Below, piece after piece: positions 47,264-58,145 of a DNA stretch of 64,000 nucleotides. Source of the DNA: Coprinus comatus (taxonomy: Eukaryota > Basidiomycota > Agaricomycetes > Agaricales > Agaricaceae); contig JAWPGT010000016.1 of the NCBI GenBank assembly GCA_034638255.1, positions 62,001-126,000 on the forward strand, given 5' to 3'. Position 1 is the stretch's first letter, and the number at the start of each line of letters is the position of its first letter. Both the position numbers and the translations under genes were made by a program. The notes below the pieces were generated by a model that did no database searches, was not told the DNA's origin, and saw only the letters and a list, made by a program, of their open reading frames with translations.

Positions 47264-48010
47264 GGTGGATTGTGGTGGCTTAAAGAAGAGGGAATGAAAT
47301 GCGGGTGAAAGGTGGCAACAATATGCCAACGGTGGCAGCGCTCATGGGATATATAACACACCCATAAAGAGAGTGGGGAATCACTATAGTTAATAATCAT
47401 TTCGGAGAGTTTATTCATGCCTCATGACTTGTTCATCAAATAGCCCTGATACCAACCGTCACTTTTCCATTGGATGGTAGATTATTTTTATCCAGATAAT
47501 CCCACGTTTCCCAATGATGTACGAGCGCATGATTTTCCGCGATGACCATGGATTATTCTTAGTCGTGGTGTGGTTGACAGAAGTTGGCCAGAATCGCGAT
47601 GATCACTTGATCATCATCCCCTCAAGGTTTGAGGAACACCTGCTTGTCAGTCGGTCAGGGAGATTATATCAGATTTTTTCGGCAGATATTGATCATATTC
47701 TTGGCGATATGAGTAAGTCTGAAGCCTGCCAGTGACAGGTGTATGGTTTTATTGTGAAAATGACGATAATCTTTATTAAGAACCACCGTTTCATCAATAA
47801 CAGCTGGCTCCTCTTCTTGGACTGAATGTGGGATTGTCAGTTGTCAGTTGGAGTGAGAAATAAATTAGACCACACGGCGAAAAAAAAAAAAAACACCACG
47901 GCATACTTCCACAGAGCTACAAATTTCCAACAATATCCTGCTATCCTTCTGAGGGTTTGGTCTGAGAGAGGGATTAAAAAACGTGATCCTATCTGTCCTT
48001 AATTTTCCAC
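47264..48010. other. Intergenic, no gene seen
   Basis: Promoter side of the membrane protein gene plus about 500 bp without recognisable features apart from an A-run near 47880. Confidence 0.4.
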
Positions 48011-48400
48011 CACTGGTAAGTCACAGTATTTGTAATACTGGCAAACATGAAGTAACGACAATGAAGTGCGCCGCGATAGCCATAATAATCATCACAGGAA
48101 TCACAATAATAGAACCAGAATGCCATTGAGATGTACGAAAGCCCGCAAAGAAGAGGGATAGTGATATAAGCAAGAGTAAGGGTAACATTCGTAGTAACCT
48201 AATGACTCCCTACTTTTGCAAGCTTTCGTGCCGCTGAAATTGGAGATTCTGGTACGAAGCGTCTGTGATATTCCGACTGAATTCGCGTAAACCACTGAAG
48301 GTAAAGGATGTCCCAACAATAGCCACAAGACTAAGAACATAGCTAACCGAGTATAACGCGTGGGCTTGCTGAGCATTCAAAGATTCAGATGTTTGGGATT
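48011..48400 (-). pseudogene. Relic of a DUF6535-like fungal membrane protein
   Basis: Reading the minus strand from about 48365, ALYSVSYVLSLVAIVGTSF and a short linker end at TAG after HESLQK. The same frame then continues with LLPLLLLISLSLFFAGF and a second hydrophobic segment VIPVMIIMAIAAHFIVVTS before TGA. The helix-loop-helix with SLFFAG resembles the central part of DUF6535 proteins, common in Agaricomycetes. The internal stop and missing ends mark it as a relic. Confidence 0.45.
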
Positions 48401-49224
48401 GAATTTATGGAGAAATTACCCAGCGGGTTAGAGATGTTGCTGAGATGCTTGAAGGATGATAGTTTCTAACAGTAGCACAGTCCCATCCGCGGGATCTACT
48501 CGGGCAGCGGTAGGTCTGTAGCAGCCTCAAAGGTGAATGTGAGCATTCACTGGCAGGGTGATATAAACAATTGTTGAATTAAAAACTAGTAAATAATGTA
48601 ATAAATCATTGCTTACAAATATTTTTAATATATTTTTCGTAAACAATTGATACTACACTACACATACCCTGTAACCTTGAGGTGTACTCCTACTTATCAC
48701 TCCTCTACCTATAAGAAATCCTAACTGGCTGCCTTGGATCAAATCAACTTCAAATTGACCTCACTTTAGACTGCCTTAGACGACAACCAACGGCAATCGT
48801 TCAAGGGTCTTCTTTCCTGCTTCTTTCCCACTTTGCAATTGTTCCTGAAAACTCCCTGCTTTAGATTTTCCCAGGGATAGACTTTGAGGCTCTTCTAAGC
48901 GATGCCGAGTCCGGACTGTCCTCTTTTACGAAACCATATCGCGAGGAGAAATGTATACTCAACTGATACTTAACCACGATCCCTTTCATTTGGATATACT
49001 GGGTGGCACCTTGCGATAGAGGCTACCAATGTCAGATGGTAATCATCAACCCACCCTTGACATTGTCCAAAGTTGTCAAATTGTACGCGTTCCAGCATAG
49101 TATAAGTATTCATTACACCACTTAACTTAGAGCTTCTTCCCTTCCCTTCCCTCCCCCCAGTCTTCCACGTAAAACCATTTTAATCACTTTCCTCGAGCTC
49201 CTGTTTCGCGGGCTTGTGCAAGGC
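48401..49224. other. Intergenic, no gene seen
   Basis: AT-rich near 48580-48650, otherwise featureless; includes the promoter of the rhodopsin-like gene. Confidence 0.4.
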
Positions 49225-50830
49225 ATGCATCTTCCTGCACAGAATTATGCTGCCTGGCAGGGTCAGTGTCTGTTTCTCACGAATTTTCACAAAAGTCATA
49301 CTCATTTTTCGGGAATCTTCTTTTTAACAGCGATGACGCTTATGCTACATGCCACAGGAGTTCTATTCTCTTTATATCGTCTACAGGAACGCTTCCGAAC
49401 GGGGCGACTTTGGTGGGATGACTACATTGCTTGTGTTCCACTAACGTTCAATATTATTTTCGTCGTTGCCACTTGGATGAGACTTTCAGTCTTGAGAGGT
49501 TTGTCTGGACATGAGAGATTAACGCCACAACAAATGTCTCAAGCTATACACTCGTACTGGATGTCCTTATTTCTATATTTTACAGTTCTTTGGTAAGTGA
49601 TTCATAAACATAAGATACAAGAAAGAGACTTAAGACTAGTTTCAGGTTCTCTCGAATCAGTCTAGCTCTTTCTTTAGTGAGAATATATCCAAAACAGGAT
49701 TCCAGACGTCGAGTCGCAGTCATTATGATATGGATTTTTGCGATCGTCTACTTATTAGCAATCACTGTGCCAATTGTGACTTGCCCTGGGCCATGGTATT
49801 ATGTGGTAATGGATCGTTGTATAAAAGAGAGGAGGTTAGGATATATATTAGGAATCGTTATGTTCGCGCGTACGTTACCCGCGGGGATCCATCTCTCTAC
49901 GTCCCATTATTGGTAACACATGATTGACGTCTGTGGTTTCTAGTTGATGTTGTGGCGGATGTCGCCCTCGTTTTATTACCAATCTATTGGCTAAGAAAAA
50001 CGGACCTGAAACCCCGATTACGACGAGTTATGATCATGGCATTTTGCGCGAGTTTTCTTAGCTTACTCGCAGCAATTAATTATGCCATTTTCTACTTCAT
50101 TGGAATCGACTTTGGAGTTGATCGTCGTTTGATAACAGCAATGATAACTCATATCCAGGTATGTCGCGTGAATTTTATTCCTCAGACTGTTTGACTGTAA
50201 AGATGGTTTTTTGATTTTTTTTCTCTCCTATCGCCTTCTAACAAATAGACCGGTATTGCAGTTATTGTCTGTAATTTCCTCGTGGTCACCATGAAAATAT
50301 ATCGCAAGGCCAACAACAACTCCGATGATGGCAATGGCGATGAGGGTGATAGTTCATGTCCGGATGATGTTACTTCAAGAAGATTTAGATATGGGACGGA
50401 TAATTTGACTGTTCCAGCTTCAATTATATCTTCTACGCAAGATTTTGTGATGCATAATCTCACCAACAGACATGGAAATCGAAGGTCACGGTCCAATCGA
50501 CATCCATATATGATGCGTACTCAGCCTCCTATTACTGAGGATAAACAGCCTTCACCGTTTTCATCTTCATCATTACCTGTGATTACAACTTCTATCGAGG
50601 CAACAACGACCGTGACTGCAAAGTCCACAACTTCCCTTTCTTCGGCTGGGACATTGAAAAATCAAAACGCGCCAGCACCTCACGATGCTCAGGTTGGTAC
50701 CAACCAAATGAGTAATCCTACCACACCTACCCACGATCCTTCTGTAGCACACACAGAATTAGGAGTACAGCGGCCACTCTCGGTACACATCTCGACTATC
50801 AAAAACCATTCTAAGAGCGCACCCGGATGA
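49225..50830 (+). CDS. Fungal rhodopsin-like 7TM membrane protein (Fung_rhodopsin/SAT4-type)
   Basis: Five exons (49225-49261, 49331-49592, 49646-49869, 49944-50158, 50249-50830) give 439 residues in phase. The first intron is 69 bp and in frame, so its retention would also leave the frame open; I chose splicing because it yields WQAMTLMLHATGVLFSLYRL, closer to the family start. Typical features: RLWWDDYIACVPL, seven hydrophobic helices, a conserved FSRISLALSLVRIYP segment, DVVADVALVLLPIYWLRK and ITAMITHIQTGIAV. The last about 170 residues are hydrophilic and S/T/P-rich, a likely cytosolic tail. Such proteins are common in fungi; ligand and function are unknown. No retinal-binding Lys context (as in opsins) is apparent. 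Confidence 0.8.
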
Positions 50831-51368
50831 TATGACATGACATTATTCTGGAATTCGCGCAGTCCTTCAAAAAATCATATAATTTCCTTTCTATCTGGTT
50901 CCTTCTCCTTGTTCCCGGCTCCCGGCTCCTGTTATGTTGACATCGTGTACCACTAAATACATGAAGTTCTTCCTCTGGACAATTATTATTATTCTATATT
51001 CGTCGCTTGTTGATACTACTATCCACAGCGGCTGAAACAATGTGTGGTTGTGAAAGCGCAATTCGAAAACTTGTTGGCTCCTACTAGTGAAAACAAGTAG
51101 GAACCGAAGGAGGTCCCTCTTCCCGGATTAGTTAAACACTAACCTGGATATGGAACGTGGCAACCTGATAAATCCAACCTCGCCAATGGTAGTCTGGCAT
51201 CCGACAATAAACAAGAACAAATGGGTTTCTCCAGGCAATGTTAAACGTTGAACGATATACTTTTTAACAGGAAGAGGAGTAGTAGTAGTAGTAATGTGGG
51301 TGTCCATAACGCATATGTAGCAGTGTGTACATTGTGTCATACAGGATCACCAGATGATATTACGGTTA
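50831..51368. other. Intergenic, no gene seen
   Basis: Between the rhodopsin-like gene and the edge of the duplicated block. No recognisable coding or RNA feature. Confidence 0.4.
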
Positions 51369-52374
51369 CTATGTGTCGACATATATTCTGTAACCGGTAC
51401 GTTTGCTCCTTGGAGAGTGTATATTCCATTGACCGATGCGTATTTGTATTGCTGGAAACCCTTTTTTGTTGATAACAGTTTCCATTTTAGCAATACCATC
51501 TCCTTGGATCGGGAAACATTCTGTTTTTCCCTTTCTCGCCATCAACCACGATGCTGCATTGACATGAACCAATTGACCATTCCTAAACCCAGAGATTCTT
51601 CGTCTTTGCGTGCCAAATTTAATTGGAAATGGTTGATCAAGAGGGTACAGGTAGTTATGTCGGAAGTGTCATCCGTTAAGATTGCGTTCTTCAAATGGTT
51701 TGATTTGTTCTTCGGTAAGCAATCCTTCAGCTAAGAGAAGGTGGCGCAAAGCCAGATATGGGTTACTTGTAATGAGTGTTGCTATTGATAGTTCCCATGG
51801 AAGGCCACTGGGATATGTAAGGTCGACACCCTTATCGAAATCTGCCGGGTCATTGCCTGGAGTTACGCGCAAGCGGATACAAGAGGCAGCGTAGTCGACA
51901 CCAGGGGAGTTGGGTCGGTAGTATATGAATCCATGAGTGTTTCTAGGCCCAAGCTCCGCACCCGTAGTTTGTTAAGTTGGGGTTGACAATCCTTCGGGAA
52001 CTATTTTCGCCCCCTCGTAAAAATTTGCCTCTTTGTAAATAATAGAGACGCTTTTCCAACTTCCTGGAGTAATTTTTTTTTTCTAAAATCAACATAGTGT
52101 CCTTTTGTAAGTTTCTTGGGTATTAATGTAGAGATCTGGTATTAAAATATGACATATTAATACGACATTGGGTGCGAGAATTTACATTTTGGACACTTAC
52201 GGTGGGTAAAGTTCGGAGTCTACCTGGGCGGGTCTTCAATTCGTGCATTGATTTATGTGATAAGGACTCTGAACATGATACATGGGTAGACTGGAAGCGT
52301 TGGGAGATTTGGATAGTTTGGTTGCGCGAGAACAATCTCTGAAGTTGAGAAATTCGGAGTGTAGCCTCCAGCAT
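51369..52374 (-). pseudogene. Decayed inverted copy of gene X (11606-12802)
   Basis: ATG 52374 opens with the same 33-residue presequence as the intact copy, and the first intron donor is retained. Exon 2 has lost codons near 52020-52080 and contains in-frame stops (one after the position of SIYYTQ, one TGA after EERNLNG near 51671). The blocks RVTPGNDPADFDKGVDLTYP and GLPWELSIATLIT remain nearly identical to the intact copy. Homology stops near 51369, about 60 codons before the normal end. It cannot make the full protein. Confidence 0.85.
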
Positions 52375-52565
52375 TTTTACTATATGCTTGGTTTGTATAG
52401 TTATTCTGCAGCATTTATATCGCAAAGTAATATACTTACTGCGCCGTTTGAATGTAGGGAATAATGAATAGTGAAGAGTGAAAGACCAAGAGTAAACGTT
52501 TAAACAGGCACCATACATGGTTGCTATCAAACACGTGATTACAATATTCATTCTGTAGTTACTAG

Positions 52566-54198
52566 TTACTTCGTCTTGCTCAGGTCTTGCTCAGTGACTA
52601 CTCTTTCCGCCCTCTTTTCTCTCCGTCTCGCCTTAGCAGCAGAACCACGGCCTAGTATACTCGTGCGACCCTACACATAATTGTTATTATTCATAGAATT
52701 TAAGTAACCCAGGAGCACTCACTTCTTTGAACTTCATATAAGCCAGGACGACAACAACCGCTAACCAATAAAAGACGTAGGACAACACGGTTCCAACTGC
52801 ACTTTGATCAGTATTAATTTTACATGAACAAACTGTCACCATACTCGAAGCGTTATTGGACCACCCAAAAATGGCTTGGAAAATAGACCACCCTTGATCA
52901 TCGAAATGGTTGGTTGCAGCACAACAGTCCAAATGCCAAACGTTGCCTTGAACGGGGTACGATCCAGGACCAGTACCACCGGCATCATCAATGTCGGCTC
53001 CCAAAAGACGGTTGAATGCATTTTCTTCAAATGCACCAACGCTTTTACTGAAAAGGCCAGCACCAATAAGTAGCAAGAAGTTGGTCATGATCACAAGGAA
53101 GATCGATAAGGCTGTGGAGTTTAAATATTAGATTTTACACTGGACCTTGTATATGAAGGTGAGCTTACTCGTCCTGCTTGCAAATTCATAAATAAGGAAA
53201 CCGCAAACGAGGCCACAGATTACACCAACAATGGCGGCTATAGGAATTGATGTTGCTTGCTGTCCGAGAGAGACCCCTCCGACAAATATGACTGCCTCCA
53301 AACCTGGATATTGCGCTGTCAGTAGCAATATCGTGTCCCAATGTTCATGGGGCACACCTTCGCGTAGGACGGTGATGAAGGGTAATACGAAAAAAACCCA
53401 TTTTCCTGTTGCTGCTTGTTTATCTACCTCTGAATAGCGAATATCAGGTGAATATATGTAATCCTCGAGAGACCTGAACTACTTACGATTGCCTTCAAAA
53501 GCCTTGGAGAGTTTGATCCTCCACTTAATCTTGGCTAAGGAATATCAACCTACACGCAAAATAAAACGTTCTTCCGGAAAAACGCACCTCTGTCCATCTT
53601 CAACATCGAAATACCCATCACAAAAATCATGAGGGATGCAATCAACTGAAAAATACCTTGGAGTCGACTTAACGAGGATTCACAAACAATGGATATTGTT
53701 CGGCCCACCTTCCCAAAGCTCTTCCGATTTGGCCCATAGGTCGCTGGCACGAGTGAACCAAATAGCGATGAATCTACCACAAGTTCAGCATCAATTCACT
53801 CCAATCAGTATTATTTCACACACGCAGCACCAATAGCAAGTGCGAGGAATAAACCTAGACCAGAGCCCAAGAATATCTAGTCATAATTCAATGGCTTTCC
53901 TCTATTTACAGACAACTGAACTTACTTGGATACGCAACTTGCGTAACAATCGACGTCTTTGGACACTATCATCTTCGACTAGATTAGAACCCGGACTGGG
54001 CCCCACTGCAGACTCGTTTTTACTTGCAGAGTCTGCGTCGTCAGTTGTGCCAGTATCCTGAGTAGTCGGTAACGATTTGGCCTCGTCAACAATGAGTTGT
54101 TTCACCAGACCCAGGAGCACAGACACGATTATTGCCGCCTCCAAGGTCTCCCTGAAGACGATAAAGAATATCGGGACAGAGAAGAGATTTCTTGCCAT
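52566..54198 (-). CDS. FTR1: High-affinity iron permease Ftr1
   Basis: Nine exons (54198-53926, 53876-53824, 53773-53709, 53656-53588, 53534-53487, 53429-53358, 53303-53169, 53111-52723, 52670-52566) give 402 residues fully in phase. Ftr1 is the plasma-membrane permease that takes up Fe(III) produced by the Fet3 ferroxidase. Both iron-binding motifs are present: RETLE (residues 16-20) in helix 1 and REGLE (192-196), the latter split by an intron and restored exactly. Other signatures: [21 protein letters not shown] helix ([10 protein letters not shown]), and the extracellular loop with NVWHLDCC. The last 35 residues form a basic tail ([23 protein letters not shown]). It is divergent from FET3 and shares its promoter. 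A 3' fragment of a second copy lies at 11160-11420. Confidence 0.96.
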
Positions 54199-54335
54199 TG
54201 CTTAGATAGAATGGTTAGTGTCCCAAGCAGATATTCGCGGGCTTAAAAGCTGGTCCTGTTTACCTAACCCTGCAAGGCGGTTCCAATTGCTTGGCCCAAT
54301 GAGTAAGTATATTTTTAGCAACTGTGATTCTTTTA

Positions 54336-54385
54336 ATCAGATAATCACACCACTTTTATCAGATGACAACGAAGCAATCTGATAA
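54336..54385. promoter_or_regulatory. Cluster of three ATCWGATAA iron-GATA operator sites
   Basis: ATCAGATAA at 54336-54344 (+), ATCTGATAA read on the minus strand at 54364-54356, and ATCTGATAA at 54377-54385 (+). Centre-to-centre spacing is 20 and 21 bp, about two helical turns. This is the consensus bound by Urbs1/Fep1/SreA/Sfu1-type iron repressors. Confidence 0.85.
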
Positions 54386-54793
54386 GATATCGAAGAACCT
54401 CATTTAGTCGTATTCTCGGGGAAAGTCAACACCAAATATATGTTATGTAGTGACTACCTCCTTCCAACAACAAGGTTTTGTGTCTCTACTAATCATCCAA
54501 GGTTCATACAAGAAGGAAAATAGATGTCAAACAACCTGCACTATTTGTTGGACGGTTGGATAAACACATTAATGGCCCGTGGTTTACTGGGGTTTAACCT
54601 TGGGGCGGTCTTTACCTAACGTCAAACCCAGGCCTTCTAGAGCCGTGCCACGCCGCTCATTTTTGTTGTTTCCCCCCCACGCTATGTCATTGATTCTATC
54701 CCATTCCTCTTCTAACGGAACTTTGGTCAACAGTTATGGCGATAAATGCATTCCAAAATAACAAACTTCCATCGTATCGCATGGATCCATGTC

Positions 54794-54802
54794 TTATCAG
54801 AT
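54794..54802 (-). promoter_or_regulatory. Fourth ATCWGATAA site, FET3-proximal
   Basis: ATCTGATAA on the minus strand, about 160 bp upstream of the FET3 start codon. Exact match to the iron-repressor consensus. Confidence 0.75.
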
Positions 54803-54959
54803 TATCATGTGGAAAGTCTAATAATAGAGAAAAAGCAAAAAGCAAATACCCATTCCTGCTTTGGACGATCTCGAACCACTGGGATTGCCCTGCATTCTAT
54901 AATGTTATAAAAAGCTATTTGCAAGCGAGTAGTTCGCATACCTTCCCCGAGGCCCATAA

Positions 54960-57351
54960 ATGATTCGGGCGTTATCAGCTTTGACATGGTCTTGTGTCAT
55001 ACTCCCTGCCATTGCCGTTGTGCAGGAGGTGTGGTGGGATATCACCTACGTCCACAACACTAACCCGGATGGCTTGGCTGAACGCCGAGTCATAGGGATC
55101 AATGGAACCTGGCCGTAAGGAGATCTGTCGTTGTTTTCCATAATATAAAACTCACTTTCATTATCAGGCCACCACCTCTTGATGTTAATACAACGGACTC
55201 CCTTGTTGTTCATGCCCACAATTCACTCGATGCCCCAACGACGTTACATCATCATGGGATGTTCTTCAATGCTACATCCTGGATGGATGGCGCAGAAGGC
55301 GTTTCTGAATGGTTCGTATGCCTTGGATTTTCCTTCCAACTTGTTTTAAACTTACTTCACTAGTGGCATTCCCCCTGGTGGGAGCTTTGACTATGTAATC
55401 CCTGTGAATTCTTCGGACCAATGGGGTACCTATTGGGTTCATGCCCATGCATCGGTTAGTGACAGGAGTTTATGGGTTCGTGTCTTCTACTCATCCTTTA
55501 TAGGGACAATATGTCGATGGTTTACGCGCACCTTTAGTACTTCACCCTCCAAGAGAAGTTCATTCTTATGACGAAGAATTCACCGTTGTGCTTGGAGACT
55601 GGTATCACACCGAACATTCCGAACTCCTCCAGCAATTCATTAGCATATCGAATCCCGGAGGTGCTGAACCTGTCCCTGGTTAGTCCTTTACCTGTAGTAA
55701 TCACAAAATGCTCATTCATTTATAATAGACTCCGCTCTTATTTATTTCGCTCAAAACTCGACCTATCTTAGACCTGCAGAAGGTTCTTCACCACATTCCG
55801 TTACAGCTTCAGTAGGTTTTAACGAGAACGCTACGTTACCATTCCAACCTGGCAGAACATACCGACTGAGGATTATCAACACCTCTGCATTTGCTGCCTT
55901 CTTTTTCTGGATCGATGGTCACGATATGCGTATTATTGAAGTGGATGGGGTAAGTCCTTCATGATTCAAAGTGCAAATATCCTATTAATATTTAATATTC
56001 TATAATAGACCGATGTTGAAGAATCTCTAATTGACCTAATTAGTATCACAGTGCTCAACGTTATTCTGTGCTTATTACAGCAAGAAATGATACTACAAGT
56101 AACTGGGCTATTCATGCAAATATGGATGTTGATATGTTCGATAACCTTCCACCAGAATTAAACCCTAGTATGTCTTATGTTCTTCTTCGTTGACTCGGAA
56201 GGGTTTTATTGATTATGTTCATGTCTAGATGTCACATCGTCGATCACTTATGATCCCTTGGCCCCTTTGACTGATCTTGGATTTGTGGAGGAATATCATG
56301 ACGTCGATGATCTCTCCCTTATCCCTGTCCAACAAATCGCCCAACCACTTGCAACCAAGACGATCGAAGTCGAAGTCATTTTTGATACTATGGACGACGG
56401 TACAAATCGGGCTATGTTCAATCAAATGATATTCCATCCACCACTCGTTCCCAGTATCCTTTCTGAACTATCTTTGGAAAGTAATGCGACTGTGGAACAG
56501 GCTTATGGACCTCTTAGTTTTGTTGTTGACCACATGGATGTCGTGGATATTATTGTCAAAAATGGTGATGCTGGTAAACATCCCTTGTGAGTCTTTTTTG
56601 TGATTATAATCATTCGAAGAACAAACACTCATCATAAGTGGTTAGCCATTTACATGGACATAAACCGATGCTTGTTGGAAGATCGATAGACTACACTTCA
56701 AATGACCCAGAATTGAACCCACCGATTGTCGAAGGTCAAGTAAATCCAATCAGACGTGATACTGTACAAATTCCTTCCATGAGTTCGGTCACATTAAGGG
56801 TTGTAGCTGATAACCCAGGTGTATGGTTCTTCCATTGTAAGCTATACTCCTACTTCATACAACGGGAAATATTGATTGACGATCATATTATAGGTCATAT
56901 CGAATGGCATTTGGAAGCTGGGTTGGCTTTCCAAATCATCGAAGCGCCTTTGAATGCTCAGCAACACCGGGACCGGGTACCCCAAAGTTTATATGATAAT
57001 TGTCAGGCACTTGGGAAACCGATTTCGGGGAACGCTGTTGGAAAAGCCTCGACGACTGACCTTGATGGACTCCCTTCGGGTCCGTACCCGCAGCGATTGG
57101 GTTGGCATGCTAAAGGTATTGGCGCAATGGCAGGGTATGTGTTGTTTCACAAATTGGTATTGAATTTTATTGTTTTAACCATGACCCGCAGGTGTGTATT
57201 GACTGCCGTCATCGGAATGGCGTCAGTGATCTGGTACACTTTGGGTGGACATATATCCGAGGAGGAAATGGAAGATGAAGTCAGGGCGGCAATTCAAGCG
57301 AAGGAGGGTCGAGGAAAGTTGTTTGGGTTATTCAAAAAAAAGAGTACATAA
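54960..57351 (+). CDS. FET3: Fet3-type multicopper ferroxidase
   Basis: Ten exons: 54960-55114, 55168-55311, 55364-55454, 55504-55678, 55729-55949, 56009-56167, 56229-56586, 56646-56836, 56894-57134, 57192-57351; about 631 residues. Fet3 oxidises Fe(II) to Fe(III) outside the cell and hands it to Ftr1. N-terminal signal peptide (to about residue 20). All four copper motifs are visible: LHHHGMF, YWVHAHASGQ, HPFHLHGH (across an intron) and HCHIEWHLEAGL (across an intron). A single C-terminal helix (CVLTAVIGMASVIWYTLGG) anchors the protein, as in Fet3 but not in laccases. One base is missing at about 56051-56054, between DLISITV and QRYSVLI; total exon length is one short of a multiple of three, so an error is likely. 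Confidence 0.93.
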
Positions 57352-58145
57352 CTTCGACTACTTAATGTATCCGTATGCCAGTTTTTTTTCGAAAAAAAAA
57401 GTGCGGTGTCCCGCCTCTCCCCTTTAACTGTGATCTGTTGTAACCCAAACCAGAATTTGTTCTAGAAATTAGTGACTATGTATATATATATCACTCGCAA
57501 AGATGAGGAGTTTATCTAATTCTTCTTTCCAGTTGGCATATATATCACTCGTCTCAGCTTTCTATTTCCCTGTTACACATCATCCGGGAGTCATTTTTTG
57601 TCAATGAAAGTTAAACTGGACATCGTATTGGCTCGTGCTAATAAGTTTCTTCATCCGACATCGGAGAAATCCGTCCATGATCAATCTTTTTTTAAATCAT
57701 TATATTTACACAAGTACCAAAAGCCCTTGCAAAAGAAAAGTACCTCGGAACACTTAAAAAGAACGACAGTTTATAAATATTATTTTCATATTGAAAGTAT
57801 TTAACGGCAAGCTGTAAGGCAATGTGTAGTATGTCCACGTAGTAGTATGTAATGACTGAATTAATGTTTTTAACTCCTTTGAAGAGGGAGAGCTATCATG
57901 TCGGAGCGATGGAGTTTGAGGGGAAAAAAAAACCAAGAAAACAAAAAGCAAAAAAGTAAATGTAACCCAAAAAAACAAAATAAAATTTTTTAACTATGGC
58001 ACTAGATATCCACCATCGATTGTCCTTGATGGCTTATGATAACTAGCTAGCATACTATTGTTCATTTCCGGTCATGAACCCCTTAATATCAATACCAAGA
58101 CAAGATATGACATTAAGTAGGGGGGGGTGGATTTTGTGAACTTGT
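57352..58145. other. Intergenic between convergent FET3 and bestrophin-like genes
   Basis: 3' flanks only. TATATATATA at about 57480, an A-rich run near 57925-57990. No gene seen. Confidence 0.5.

Larger units (their letters stand above)
54199..54959. promoter_or_regulatory. Divergent FTR1-FET3 promoter
   Basis: 761 bp separate the two start codons. It holds four exact matches to ATCWGATAA (see separate entries), three of them packed into 50 bp. No open frame here looks real. Confidence 0.85.

Noticed and set aside
49262..49330. Retained in-frame first intron of the rhodopsin-like gene
   Set aside because: Reading through is possible, but splicing gives a sequence closer to the family; marked as uncertain rather than reported as a variant.
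52790..52830. Additional intron in FTR1 near the [10 protein letters not shown] segment
   Set aside because: No pair of splice sites keeps the phase, and the exon is open and in frame as it stands.
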